NCBI GenBank assembly: GCA_963676605.2
Contig: CAXXSP010000047.1
Location: 1 to 64,000, forward strand
Length of the DNA stretch: 64,000 bases
Source of the DNA: SABI01 sp963676605
GTDB taxonomy: Bacteria > Spirochaetota > Spirochaetia > Sphaerochaetales > Sphaerochaetaceae
Direction: 5' to 3'
Made by a program: the position numbers and the translations under genes. The stretch's first letter is position 1, and each line of letters begins with the position of its first letter. Of this stretch, positions 17,437 to 26,338 are shown one piece after another. The notes under the pieces were generated by a model. The model did no database searches. It saw nothing but the letters and a program-made list of their open reading frames with translations, and had not been told where the DNA came from.

Positions 17437-18365
17437 ACATGAGTCAGGCGGCTGTCACAGCACATGGGATAGAGAAGTATTACGGCAGGACTCATGCTCT
17501 CAGGGGGATCGATATCGATGTCGCCCGTGGGGAGATATTCGGCCTGATCGGAGCAGACGGAAGCGGGAAAACCTCCCTGTTCCGTATTCTCACCACACTG
17601 CTTCTTCCCGATGCAGGGACCGCGACGGTCGAAGGATTCGACGTTGTCAGAGATTTCTGGCAGATCAGGAAACTGATCGGCTACATGCCCGGCAGGTTCT
17701 CTCTGTATCAGGATCTGACAGTGAGGGAGAACCTCGAGTTCTTCGCGACGGTATTCAACACCACGATAGAAAAGAATTACGAGTTGATCAAAGAGATCTG
17801 GGTACAGCTGGAACCCTTCAGCACCCGGCGTGCCGGGGCTCTCTCGGGCGGAATGAAACAGAAGCTCGCCCTCTGCTGTGCTCTCGTGCACCGTCCGTCG
17901 ATCCTCTTTCTGGATGAACCGACGACAGGTGTAGACCCCGTCTCCCGCAAGGAGTTCTGGACGATGCTGGACAGATTCAATACCGAAGGAATATCGATCA
18001 TCGTCTCGACCCCGTACATGGATGAAGCGGCTCTCTGTGACAGGATAGCTCTCATTTCCGAGGGAAACATCCTCGAAACCGGCTCTCCGCAGGAGCTCTC
18101 GAAGAATTATACCGGCGATCTCTGGTCTGTCAGTGCAGAAAAACTGAACACGCTTCTCCCTCTGCTGAAACGGCACCCTGACGTACTCACCTGCTTTTCG
18201 TTCGGGAGCTCGATTCATTTCAGTACAAAACCGGAAAGCACAGATGCTCGCCAGATACACTCCTGGATTGTGCAGCACGGGATAGAAGAGGTTACCGTTC
18301 AGCCTATTACACCTACGATCGAAGACAGGTTCCTTTCCCTCTCCACCGAAGGGGATCTCATATGA
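17433..18365 (+). CDS. ABC exporter ATPase, first half of a split YbhF-like pair
   Basis: 310 residues. Walker A GADGSGKTS (Asp instead of the usual Asn), signature LSGGMKQKLAL, Walker B ILFLDEPTTGVDP. The switch histidine is replaced: the text reads STPYMDEA where TTHYMDEA is usual. The second ATPase keeps the histidine but has a degenerate signature, so the two should form an asymmetric heterodimer with one good catalytic site. In E. coli these halves are fused as YbhF. The last 75 residues form a regulatory extension. A second ATG at 17439 is possible. Confidence 0.9.
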   Translation: MNMSQAAVTAHGIEKYYGRTHALRGIDIDVARGEIFGLIGADGSGKTSLFRILTTLLLPDAGTATVEGFDVVRDFWQIRKLIGYMPGRFSLYQDLTVRENLEFFATVFNTTIEKNYELIKEIWVQLEPFSTRRAGALSGGMKQKLALCCALVHRPSILFLDEPTTGVDPVSRKEFWTMLDRFNTEGISIIVSTPYMDEAALCDRIALISEGNILETGSPQELSKNYTGDLWSVSAEKLNTLLPLLKRHPDVLTCFSFGSSIHFSTKPESTDARQIHSWIVQHGIEEVTVQPITPTIEDRFLSLSTEGDLI

Positions 18366-19099
18366 GTGCGATCACGGCAACGGATCTGACGAAGAAGTTC
18401 GGCTCGTTTACGGCAGTGGATCATATCTCTTTCGAAGTCGGTACGGGCGAAATCTTCGGTTTCCTCGGAGCGAACGGCGCCGGAAAGACGACTGCGATGC
18501 GGATGCTCACCGGACTCCTCAAACCCACCGGAGGGAGCGGCCTCGTGGCCGGCTACGATATCAGGAAGGAGAGTGAAAAGATCAAGGCGAATATCGGGTA
18601 TATGAGTCAGAAGTTCGCCCTCTACGGTGATATGACGGTAGCAGAGAATATCAGGCTGTTCGGAGGGATCTACGGGATGAACCGGAAGGTCGTTCAGGAG
18701 AAACAGGTTCAGCTTCTGGAAGAACTGAACCTGACGGAAGAGAAGGACTCCTTGGTCTCCCGCCTTCCTCTCGGCTGGAAACAGAAACTCGCCTTCTCCG
18801 TCTCCATCTTTCACACCCCGAAGATCATCTTTCTCGACGAACCCACCGGGGGAGTCGACCCTGCGGCGCGTCGCCGATTCTGGGAAATGATCTATCAGGC
18901 CGCAGAAAGAGGTATAACCGTCTTCGTGACAACCCACTATATGGATGAAGCAGAGTACTGCGACAGGGTGTCCATCATGGTGGACGGCCGCATAGAGGCA
19001 CTGGATGCCCCCCAGAAGCTGAAAGAGCAGTATCAGGGGAGTACCATGGATGAAGTGTTCCGGATGGTAGCCAGGAAAGCACAGAGGGGAGAAGACTGA
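18362..19099 (+). CDS. ABC exporter ATPase, second half of the pair
   Basis: 245 residues. Walker A GANGAGKTT, Walker B IIFLDEPTGGVDP, and an intact switch histidine (VTTHYMDEAEYCD). The signature loop reads LPLGWKQKLAF instead of LSGGQ, a feature also found in the C-terminal half of YbhF proteins. Overlaps the first ATPase by 4 bases and the first permease by 1. Confidence 0.9.
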   Translation: MSAITATDLTKKFGSFTAVDHISFEVGTGEIFGFLGANGAGKTTAMRMLTGLLKPTGGSGLVAGYDIRKESEKIKANIGYMSQKFALYGDMTVAENIRLFGGIYGMNRKVVQEKQVQLLEELNLTEEKDSLVSRLPLGWKQKLAFSVSIFHTPKIIFLDEPTGGVDPAARRRFWEMIYQAAERGITVFVTTHYMDEAEYCDRVSIMVDGRIEALDAPQKLKEQYQGSTMDEVFRMVARKAQRGED

Positions 19100-20205
19100 T
19101 GAACTCACTGAAGGCCTTCGTGAGGAAGGAATTTCACCATATTCTCAGGGACCGCTGGACCCTTATCATCCTCCTCGTCACTCCCGTTATCATGCTGATC
19201 CTTATCGGCTTCGCCATGACCACCGAAGTGAAAGGAACAACCTTCATGGTCATAGATCCCTCAAGGGATGAGTCAACTGAAGAGATTGTCGAAACCCTCA
19301 GACAGAGCGTCTACTTTACCTTCGGCGGCTATCTGAAAGGAGAAGAGGATATCGACCGGGTATTCCGTCAGGGAGAGGCAGGACTGGTCCTCGCCTTCTC
19401 CGGCAGTTTTGAATCAGAGAGAATCCACTCCGGCACTGCACAGATCGCCATCATCACCGACGGCAGTGACCCGAATACGGCCAAGACGCTGACACAGTAT
19501 GCCGGTGCCATCATAGGAAGCTGGACCCGCCAGCAGTATCCCACAGGCAGCAATCCCTGGACGATCGGTACAGAAACGCGGTTCCTGTACAATCCCGCCA
19601 TGAAGGGAGCCTACAACTTCGTCCCCGGCGTTCTCGGAATGATCCTCCTGCTCATCTGCGCGATGATGACCTCGATCTCCATAGCCCGTGAAAAAGAGTC
19701 GGGCACCATGGAAATACTCCTTGCATCCCCTATGAAACCGCTTGCGATCATTCTTGCGAAGACGATCCCCTACTTCGTCCTTTCATGCCTGAACCTGGTG
19801 ACAAGCCTCCTCATGGCCATGTTCGTCCTCGGTGTTCCTGTGAGAGGGAGCTGGCTCGCTCTCATCCTCGTCTCACTGCTCTACATCTTCACAGGACTCC
19901 TTATGGGAGTCATGATCTCGACCATCGCAAACTCACAGCTGGTAGCCCTGCTTGTCTCGGGGATGGGGATGATGCTGCCGGTCATGCTTCTTTCGGGCAT
20001 GATGTTCCCGGTGGAATCGATGCCGCTGGTGCTGCAGTTCATCTCCCGTATCATACCGACTCACTGGTATGTCATCGCCATGAGAAAGATCATGATAAAG
20101 GGACTCGGCCTGAACTCGATAGGTCTTGAGCTCGGCATTCTCGCCCTCACTGCCCTCATCATCCTTGTCGTAAGCTTGAAAAAATTCAAACCGAGGTTGG
20201 AGTAG
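19099..20205 (+). CDS. ABC-2 type exporter permease
   Basis: 368 residues. One N-terminal helix (about 24-42), a large external domain (about 45-175), then five helices with the ABC-2 motif around REKESGTMEILLASPMK and MLLSGMMFPVESMP. Corresponds to YbhS/YbhR. Pairs with the next gene to form the membrane part of the exporter; the substrate is probably a hydrophobic drug or cation, by analogy only. Confidence 0.9.
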   Translation: MNSLKAFVRKEFHHILRDRWTLIILLVTPVIMLILIGFAMTTEVKGTTFMVIDPSRDESTEEIVETLRQSVYFTFGGYLKGEEDIDRVFRQGEAGLVLAFSGSFESERIHSGTAQIAIITDGSDPNTAKTLTQYAGAIIGSWTRQQYPTGSNPWTIGTETRFLYNPAMKGAYNFVPGVLGMILLLICAMMTSISIAREKESGTMEILLASPMKPLAIILAKTIPYFVLSCLNLVTSLLMAMFVLGVPVRGSWLALILVSLLYIFTGLLMGVMISTIANSQLVALLVSGMGMMLPVMLLSGMMFPVESMPLVLQFISRIIPTHWYVIAMRKIMIKGLGLNSIGLELGILALTALIILVVSLKKFKPRLE

Positions 20206-20207
20206 CC

Positions 20208-21317
20208 ATGCTGAAATATCTTGTACAGAAAGAATTCATTCAGATCAGACGAAACCCGTTCCTTCCGAGAATGATCATCATGTTCCCCATCATCGTACTC
20301 CTCGTCCTTCCCTTCGCCGCGAACTTCGATATCAGGAATATCAACGTAGCTGTAGTCGACCACGATGAGAGCAGACTCTCCGAGCGTCTGATCGGCAAGG
20401 TGGCCTCCTCAGGCTATTTCATCATCTCCGGCTACTGTTATAACGATGCAGATGCCCTGCGGATGGTCGAACTGGGAACAGCAGATACGATCCTCGAGAT
20501 CCCCCAGGGGTTCAAACGGGCTCTGGTGCAGGGTAATCAGCCGGAAGTGCTGATCTCAGCCGATACAGTGAACGGCACCAAAGGGAATCTGGGGAGTGCC
20601 TACCTCACCTCCGTGATACAGGATTTCACCCTCGAACTCCTGAGTGAGAAGCAGCCGCTCCCACAGGGAATGACATCTCCGGTCACCATGGAACAGCAGT
20701 ACCGGTATAATCCGAACCTCGCCTACCCCGATTTCATGGTTCCTGCCCTGATGGTCATTGGACTCCTTCTCATGACAGGCTTCCTCCCTGCCCTCAACAT
20801 CGTAGGTGAAAAGGAAGCAGGGACTATCGAGAGCATGAATGTCACCCCGGTGAAAAAGATCACACTGATCCTCTCGAAACTGATCCCCTACTGGCTGATC
20901 GGGTTCTTCGTGTTCACCTTCATGATGGTCCTTGCCTATCTCTTCTGGGGACTGAGACCCACCGGAAGTCTGGGAGCCCTCTACTTTACTGCTCTTCTGT
21001 TCGTCTTCACCGTGTCCGGATTCGGACTGATCATCTCGAACTATGCGCACACCTACCAGCAGGCAATGTTCATGATGTTCTTCTTTGTCATGATCTTCGA
21101 CTTTTTGAGCGGACTGTTCACTCCGATCGCCAGCATGCCCGAATGGGCGAAGATCATCAGCTATGGAAGTCCCTTGCGCTACATGATCGAGGTGCTCAGG
21201 GGAGTCTACCTGAAAGGGAGTACGATCCGGGATGTCTATGATCAGCTGATACCACTGAGCATGCTCATGACCGTTTTTAATCTCTGGGCTATCATAAGCT
21301 ACAGGAAGAAGAGCTGA
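20208..21317 (+). CDS. ABC-2 type exporter permease, second subunit
   Basis: 369 residues with the same plan as its neighbour: one helix, an external domain, then five helices (VGEKEAGTIESMNVTPVKK; FDFLSGLFTPIASMPEW). Last gene of the tetR-tolC-hlyD-ABC-ABC-permease-permease operon; 2 bases separate it from the first permease. The two permeases differ enough to form a heterodimer. Confidence 0.9.
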   Translation: MLKYLVQKEFIQIRRNPFLPRMIIMFPIIVLLVLPFAANFDIRNINVAVVDHDESRLSERLIGKVASSGYFIISGYCYNDADALRMVELGTADTILEIPQGFKRALVQGNQPEVLISADTVNGTKGNLGSAYLTSVIQDFTLELLSEKQPLPQGMTSPVTMEQQYRYNPNLAYPDFMVPALMVIGLLLMTGFLPALNIVGEKEAGTIESMNVTPVKKITLILSKLIPYWLIGFFVFTFMMVLAYLFWGLRPTGSLGALYFTALLFVFTVSGFGLIISNYAHTYQQAMFMMFFFVMIFDFLSGLFTPIASMPEWAKIISYGSPLRYMIEVLRGVYLKGSTIRDVYDQLIPLSMLMTVFNLWAIISYRKKS

Positions 21318-21360
21318 AATCTCTCTATACACCCTCTTCATAACCCGATACGATGAACAA

Positions 21361-21954
21361 ATGAATTTCCAGGCTGCCTTCAGTTTTCTCGTGTATGTCC
21401 TCATCAACTGCTTTACCCCGGGACCGGGAAATCTCCTGGCGATGAATACGATGATACGGTTCTCCTGGCGTGACGGGAGAAATCTCCTTCTCGGGATATT
21501 CGCCGGCTATTATGCAGTCCAGATCATGTGTGCATCGATGGTATGGGGACTCAACCGCTATATGAATCCGGTATTCTCTGTCATGAGGTATGTGGGAGTC
21601 GCCTACATCCTATGGCTCGCATGGCATATCCTCAGGAGTCGTCCCGACTTCGAAGAGAACACATCGAAGCCCTCCTTCTGGACCGGCTTTCTGCTACAGT
21701 TCGTGAACGTGAAGATCTACCTGTTCGGAATCACCGCGCTCTCAGGATATGTGGTTCCCTATTACAGTTCTTTCCTCGCCCTCTTCCTCGTGGAAATCGG
21801 CATAGCCACTACAGGGACGATCGCATCCACCACGTGGGCTGCGATGGGACGTGCCTTCCAGAAGATCTACCTGAAGCATTTCAGGGTTATCAACATCATT
21901 CTGGCACTCGCGCTGCTCGAGTGTGCCGTCAGCCTTCTGCTGACAGAACTCTGA
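21361..21954 (+). CDS. LysE-family exporter
   Basis: 197-residue inner-membrane protein with about six helices. It has the LysE N-terminal pattern NCFTPGPGNLLAMN and the helix-3 region YVGVAYILWLAWHILRS. The family exports amino acids and related molecules. It begins 43 bases after the exporter operon and has no strong ribosome site, so expression may depend on readthrough. Convergent with the Lrp gene at 22065. Confidence 0.85.
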   Translation: MNFQAAFSFLVYVLINCFTPGPGNLLAMNTMIRFSWRDGRNLLLGIFAGYYAVQIMCASMVWGLNRYMNPVFSVMRYVGVAYILWLAWHILRSRPDFEENTSKPSFWTGFLLQFVNVKIYLFGITALSGYVVPYYSSFLALFLVEIGIATTGTIASTTWAAMGRAFQKIYLKHFRVINIILALALLECAVSLLLTEL

Positions 21955-22064
21955 GAGACTTTCTCAAGCCTGGAGTAATACTCTACTGAAGAAAAGCACG
22001 GCCATGAAACCTTTCGGGAACATGAGTTCATCAGCTTTCTGAGGATATTTCTTCCGGTCTCTGA

Positions 22065-22529
22065 TTACTTCGAGATCACCAATGAAAAAGGCCTGTCCCG
22101 AACGACAGTCTTCATCACGAGAGTTGAACTCAGGCGTTGAACATAGGGAAGTTTCGTCAGACTCTCATCATAGAGCTTCTGAAATGCCTTCAGGTCCTTC
22201 GTTACGACCTGAATGAAATAGTCGGGGTCACCGAACAGACGCTGTGCGAGAATGATCTGGGGGATATCGAGTACCGCATGCTCAAAAGCCTCAACCGCAT
22301 CACTCGCTGTCATTCTGAGACTTACGAAGACAATGGAAGAAAAGCCCAGACCGATACGTGAGGGCTCTATCTGAGCCTTATACCCGCTGATGATCCCTGC
22401 ACTCTCGAGCTGTCTTATTCTCCGGTGGCAGGGGGAGAGGCTCAGTCCGACCCTCTCAGCCACCTCAGTGACAGATAGTCTCCCATCTTCCTGCAGTATT
22501 GAAATAATCTTCTTATCAATCTCATCCAT
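22065..22529 (-). CDS. Lrp/AsnC-family regulator
   Basis: 154 residues. N-terminal helix-turn-helix (LQEDGRLSVTEVAERVGLS, then SPCHRRIRQLESAG) and a C-terminal RAM ligand domain (about 65-150; GDPDYFIQVVT). Start at 22529, with AAGGAA before it; longer frames run into the divergent promoter. It is divergent from a LysE exporter, the classic arrangement of an Lrp/Lys-type regulator that switches on an amino-acid exporter when its amino acid builds up. Confidence 0.9.
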   Translation of the reverse strand: MDEIDKKIISILQEDGRLSVTEVAERVGLSLSPCHRRIRQLESAGIISGYKAQIEPSRIGLGFSSIVFVSLRMTASDAVEAFEHAVLDIPQIILAQRLFGDPDYFIQVVTKDLKAFQKLYDESLTKLPYVQRLSSTLVMKTVVRDRPFSLVISK

Positions 22530-22551
22530 ATAGCAATTCCTTCTAATATCA

Positions 22552-22590
22552 TACGAAAAATATAAAGAAATTGAAAGCACATTTTTCGTA
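22552..22590. promoter_or_regulatory. Spaced inverted repeat, likely Lrp site
   Basis: TACGAAAAAT (22552-22561) and ATTTTTCGTA (22581-22590) are perfect 10-base arms 19 bases apart, one half-site centre every 29 bases (just under three helical turns). They sit in the gap between the divergent lrp and lysE genes. AT-rich centre and spacing suit an Lrp-type octamer. Confidence 0.6.
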
Positions 22591-22635
22591 CTTACACGTA
22601 CAATACAGATCACACCACGTGTACAGGAGTGCATC

Positions 22636-23244
22636 ATGTCTACATTATTTGCTTTCTGGACTGTCTCTCTTCTTCTTGTTCTGACCCCCGGCCTCGATTG
22701 GGCATATGCGATACAGGCAGGCAGCAGAGGACGCTCCTTTCAGGGAGTGTCAGGTCTTCTTCTCGGTCATATACTGATCACGGTCACCGTCGCAGCCGGC
22801 TTCGGAACAATCATCGCACACCATCCGGCCATCATGCATTCCCTCATCGCCCTCGGTTCGGTCTACCTCCTGTGGGTCGGCCTCGGTATGATCCTCCATC
22901 CCTCAGCCCCTGCTGCCCAGGAGGCGAAAGAGATCGTCCTCTCCTCTTCACGGTGGGTGTTCAAGGGGATCGGGGTCAGCGGACTCAATCCCAAGGTAGT
23001 CCTGCTTCTTCTCGCTCTTCTCCCCCAGTTCATAGATTCGACCTCTACCTGGTCGGCACTGACACAGATTACACTCCTCGGTGCCGTCCATATCCTCAAC
23101 TGTACGGCCGTATATTATACGGTCGGATACAGTTCCCAGAAAATTCTCAGGAGCAGACCTCAAGCAGCCCGTATGTTTTCAAGAGTATCAGGCTCTGCCA
23201 TGATTCTGGTCACCTGTTTCATGATCTTCGAGCAGGTGGGATGA
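22636..23244 (+). CDS. LysE-family exporter, probable Lrp target
   Basis: 202 residues, about six membrane helices, with LTPGLDWAYAIQAGSRG at the first helix and GLNPKVVLLLLALLPQF before the fifth, both typical of LysE/RhtB proteins. CAGGAG precedes the ATG at 22636. Divergent from the Lrp gene; low similarity to the LysE at 21361, so they likely export different amino acids. Confidence 0.87.
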   Translation: MSTLFAFWTVSLLLVLTPGLDWAYAIQAGSRGRSFQGVSGLLLGHILITVTVAAGFGTIIAHHPAIMHSLIALGSVYLLWVGLGMILHPSAPAAQEAKEIVLSSSRWVFKGIGVSGLNPKVVLLLLALLPQFIDSTSTWSALTQITLLGAVHILNCTAVYYTVGYSSQKILRSRPQAARMFSRVSGSAMILVTCFMIFEQVG

Positions 23245-23319
23245 GTGACAGCAAAGTGAGGATTCAGCGCCCCTGGTCAGTCAATATTCCTATGTGATTA
23301 CAAATCTCTACTAAATTGG

Positions 23320-23369
23320 TTGCCTTTTGAAGAGAAGATACATACTTTAAACATAATTACATTATGTTT
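23320..23369 (+). promoter_or_regulatory. Promoter and palindromic operator before the FMN reductase
   Basis: TTGCCT (23320-23325), a 17-base spacer, TACTTT (23343-23348). Immediately after the -10 lies AAACATAAT-tac-ATTATGTTT (23349-23369), a perfect 9+3+9 palindrome over the expected transcription start. It is suited to a small dimeric repressor (MarR/HxlR/TetR); no such gene is adjacent. Confidence 0.6.
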
Positions 23370-23384
23370 TATAAGGAGTCACCG

Positions 23385-23990
23385 ATGGGTACACCAAAAA
23401 TAGCGATTATCATAAGCAGTGTCAGAGCAGCAAGAGTAGGCGGTCAGGCTGCTGAATATCTTGAATCGATAGCTTCAAAGAGGGATGATCTCTCCTTTGA
23501 AATACTTGACCTGAAAGACTATCCCCTGCCCTTCTTCGATGAAATTGCATCAAACGCCTATGTCCCTTCAACCAACGAGGTCGCACAGAAATGGCAGAAG
23601 AAAGTCGCCGAATTCGATGGATACATCTTCATCACTGCAGAATATAACAACAGCATTACCGGGGCACTGAAGAATGCACTTGATTATGCCTATCCAGAAT
23701 GGAACCGCAAGGCTGCGGCGTACTTCTCCTACGGCTCCGCCGGAGGTGCACGGGCTGTACAGCATCTGAGAGACATCTGCGTAGAGCTTCAGATGGCACC
23801 TGTCAGACAGGCAGTGCTGATTCAGGGAAGCGATTTCTTTCCGATCATGAACGGCGAAAGCAGGATTGAAGACCTGGGCTATCTTGAAGGACTGGTGGAA
23901 CAGATGCTCGACCAGCTCGCCTGGTGGACAGGTGCACTGAAGAACGCACGGGAAGCTTCTGAAGCTGAGAGTGAACAGGAATCCGCATAA
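23385..23990 (+). CDS. NADPH-dependent FMN reductase family flavoprotein
   Basis: 201 residues, flavodoxin-like fold. The N-terminal phosphate loop of the family is visible (IIISSVRAARVG), and the flavin-binding segment FITAEYNNSITGALKNALDYA is clear in two parts (TAEYNNS; LKNALDYAYPEW), plus YGSAGGARAVQHL. It reduces flavin, quinones or azo compounds with NAD(P)H. Start at 23385, with AAGGAG before it, rather than the in-frame ATG at 23364 that lies inside the palindrome. Confidence 0.88.
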   Translation: MGTPKIAIIISSVRAARVGGQAAEYLESIASKRDDLSFEILDLKDYPLPFFDEIASNAYVPSTNEVAQKWQKKVAEFDGYIFITAEYNNSITGALKNALDYAYPEWNRKAAAYFSYGSAGGARAVQHLRDICVELQMAPVRQAVLIQGSDFFPIMNGESRIEDLGYLEGLVEQMLDQLAWWTGALKNAREASEAESEQESA

Positions 23991-24059
23991 ACGAGAACGG
24001 GGATAAGGAAACCGGTACAGGTCTTTCCTACCCCTTCACGTGTCACTCAACCCGCAATG

Positions 24060-24096
24060 ACCGGCTTTCTTCTGAATGAAGAGAGCCGGTTGTTTT
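24060..24096 (+). terminator. Terminator after the FMN reductase
   Basis: ACCGGCT-t-TCTTC, a 5-base loop, GAAGA-g-AGCCGGT, then TGTTTT. The long stem has one internal mismatch and is followed by a T run on the plus strand. Confidence 0.75.
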
Positions 24097-24117
24097 GTAT
24101 CCGGTTCACGAGTCAGG

Positions 24118-25158
24118 TTAAAACCGGTCGATCACCGTAATACCGATCTCCTTGAACTGATCCATGGAGGTGAGCTCGGTGAGTGACTGCTCAAGAGAGA
24201 TCCTCTTTCTGATAAGCTTTGAGGGATCGAGTTTTCCCGCGGCTATCATGGAAAGAAGATCAGGATACTTATACGCCTGAATTCCGTGACTCCCGAGAAT
24301 CTCAAGCTCATGAGCAACGACCTTGTCCAGCGGAACCGGTGAGTCTTTGTGATCGCCCAGCATAAGACCGACCTGAATATGCTTTCCCCGTTTTCTTAAA
24401 CAGGAAACGGAGGTATAGGAAGTAATCGGGGAACCCAGCCCATCGAGGGAGACATGAGCTCCTCCGCCCGTGATCTCCCTGATTTCCTGAGCCACGTCTT
24501 GAGATGTGGAGGCATTCACGCAGTGTTCAGCTCCGATAGATTTCGCGAAGGCAAGCTTGTCCTCTGCGATATCCACAACAACGACGTGAGCTCCGAGTGC
24601 GTTCGCTATCATGATGGCGGAAAGACCCACTCCACCGCAGCCATGAACCGCAACCCATTGACCGGCAGAGACCTTCCCCTGCTCCACAACAGCCCGGAAG
24701 GAGGTGACAAATCGGCAGCCGAGGCTTGCCGCTGTCACATAATCTATCTCTTCGGGAATCCTGACAAGATTTATATCGGCATAGTCCACAGCCACAAGTT
24801 CCGCAAAGGATCCCCAGTGGGTGAAGCCGGGCTGAAACTGGTTATCACAGACCTGATGATTGCCGGAAGCACACTGCGGACAGTGACCGCAGCCGCATAC
24901 GAAGGGCATGGTGACACGGTCTCCCTTCTTCCAGAGAGTCACGTTCTTCCCCGTTTCTTCCACAATTCCTGCAAGCTCATGCCCGGGAACATGGGGTAAG
25001 GAGATATCGGGGTCATGCCCCATCCAGCCGTGCCAGTCGCTTCTGCACAGCCCAGTCGCCATCACTCTGATAACAACACCACTGTCTGTCGGAACTGGAT
25101 CCGGGACGACTTCAATATTCAACGGCTTTCCAAATTCTCTGTAGACGGCGGCTTTCAT
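24118..25158 (-). CDS. Zinc-dependent alcohol dehydrogenase
   Basis: 346 residues, medium-chain dehydrogenase family. Catalytic zinc site Cys38-region GLCRSDWHGW and GHELAG; structural zinc cysteines CGCGHCPQC and VCDN; Rossmann motif GCGGVGLSAI. Oxidises a primary alcohol or reduces an aldehyde with NAD(H). It is downstream of an AraC regulator on the same strand with a 93-base gap, so co-regulation is possible but not shown. Confidence 0.92.
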   Translation of the reverse strand: MKAAVYREFGKPLNIEVVPDPVPTDSGVVIRVMATGLCRSDWHGWMGHDPDISLPHVPGHELAGIVEETGKNVTLWKKGDRVTMPFVCGCGHCPQCASGNHQVCDNQFQPGFTHWGSFAELVAVDYADINLVRIPEEIDYVTAASLGCRFVTSFRAVVEQGKVSAGQWVAVHGCGGVGLSAIMIANALGAHVVVVDIAEDKLAFAKSIGAEHCVNASTSQDVAQEIREITGGGAHVSLDGLGSPITSYTSVSCLRKRGKHIQVGLMLGDHKDSPVPLDKVVAHELEILGSHGIQAYKYPDLLSMIAAGKLDPSKLIRKRISLEQSLTELTSMDQFKEIGITVIDRF

Positions 25159-25251
25159 CTCTTCTCTCTCCCTGGCTTGAATCTGTTTTCTTCAAATCCT
25201 AATCAAACTGAGAACCGGATTCAATAGAGATCGGAAGAATATGAAGTGAAC

Positions 25252-26130
25252 TCACGACCTTTTAGCGATCACGGGAATCCAGATCTCACTGCGAAAGTCA
25301 GGTTTCGTCGTATCAGGACCTTCATTCCAGAGGATTTCCGGACCTTCCCTCAATTCATATGCTGAAACGGGAAACCACTCGGAGTAAATGCGTCCCCAGA
25401 TATTCTGTAGATTCTCGGGAAAATTCCCCACCGCCTCAAAGATAGCCCAGGTACCCTCTTTCACCTCCAGTACCGACAGATGATTAGGATCCGGAAGATG
25501 CGTACTCGCGACGCCGATATAATGGTCGAGAGTACCTTTCTCCTCCATCCTTCCTTCTGAAAAATTGACTGAGGCACTGATGAATCCTGACGGTTCCGTA
25601 TCTGAAAGAGCTTTCAGGGAGGAAATCAGCTCTGGAGTCAGTGTTCTCCACATGGCATCGATCTCCTCGTTAGGTCCTGAGAACACAATCGGAACAGTTT
25701 TCGATATCCCGATGATCCTGAAAGCTTCCTTTGAGACAATTCTGTACTGCATGGCTTCAGCTCCTTTGATGGTGACAGAGAAAGAGAGTTTCGGAAAAGA
25801 GCGTACCACCGCCCCTTCCTTCAGAACAGCTGCCGGGGAAGTACCGTGAATCTCCCTGAACGCCCGGCTCAGCGAATCGACAGAAGAATACCCGTACCGG
25901 ATGGCTATCTGAAGAAGATCAGAATCTTTATGGAGATCCAGAGCTGCCTGGCTCATCCTCCGTCTCCTGATATAGTGCGCCAGCCCCTGTCCCGTGATAA
26001 AGGGAAACATTCTCGACAGATGATATTCAGAGCACCCCATCAGATGAGCCAGCTCACGGTAATCGATCTCGTCTATGAGGTGCTGCTCTATATAATCTGC
26101 CAGCTCATTCAGTCTTTCCGTTATATCCAT
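25252..26130 (-). CDS. AraC-family regulator with GyrI-like effector domain
   Basis: 292 residues. N-terminal AraC DNA-binding domain with two helix-turn-helix units (about 8-105; YRELAHLMGCSEYHLSRMF; YGYSSVDSLSRAF) and a C-terminal GyrI/Rob-like effector fold (about 125-290; FPVSAYELREGPEILW). This layout, as in Rob or SoxS-like multidrug regulators, binds small hydrophobic molecules. Target may be the zinc alcohol dehydrogenase gene downstream. Confidence 0.9.
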   Translation of the reverse strand: MDITERLNELADYIEQHLIDEIDYRELAHLMGCSEYHLSRMFPFITGQGLAHYIRRRRMSQAALDLHKDSDLLQIAIRYGYSSVDSLSRAFREIHGTSPAAVLKEGAVVRSFPKLSFSVTIKGAEAMQYRIVSKEAFRIIGISKTVPIVFSGPNEEIDAMWRTLTPELISSLKALSDTEPSGFISASVNFSEGRMEEKGTLDHYIGVASTHLPDPNHLSVLEVKEGTWAIFEAVGNFPENLQNIWGRIYSEWFPVSAYELREGPEILWNEGPDTTKPDFRSEIWIPVIAKRS

Positions 26131-26277
26131 TGAGATCTCCTCTCGTCATGATCTACAGTATCATATCTTTATTTCCTGAAGGATACAAAATCTGCACATC
26201 TCAGTCGTGAGACTCTCCTCTACGTGATTCTTCCCCCCTCTCATCCTGCCCCAGGCAGTTCTGGACATGTTTTTTTC

Positions 26278-26307
26278 TTGTAACATCATATCTGGTGAAT
26301 GTATACT
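26278..26307 (+). promoter_or_regulatory. Promoter for the sugar-sensing operon
   Basis: TTGTAA (26278-26283), an 18-base spacer, TATACT (26302-26307). The start codon of the lipoprotein gene follows at 26339. Confidence 0.5.
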
Positions 26308-26338
26308 GAATTAACACTCAAGCGAAAAGGTCTGGTCG

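Noticed and set aside
20556..21407. 283-codon minus-strand frame under the second ABC-2 permease
   Set aside because: Its composition (rich in His, Glu, Asp) is typical of the antisense of membrane-protein codons, and the permease on the plus strand is certain.
23326..23342. TGAAGAGAAGATA occurring in the promoter spacer at 23328 and again near 44767, with similar text near 2241 and 37075
   Set aside because: The match is short, purine-rich and not at a fixed place relative to promoters; chance is the simpler account.
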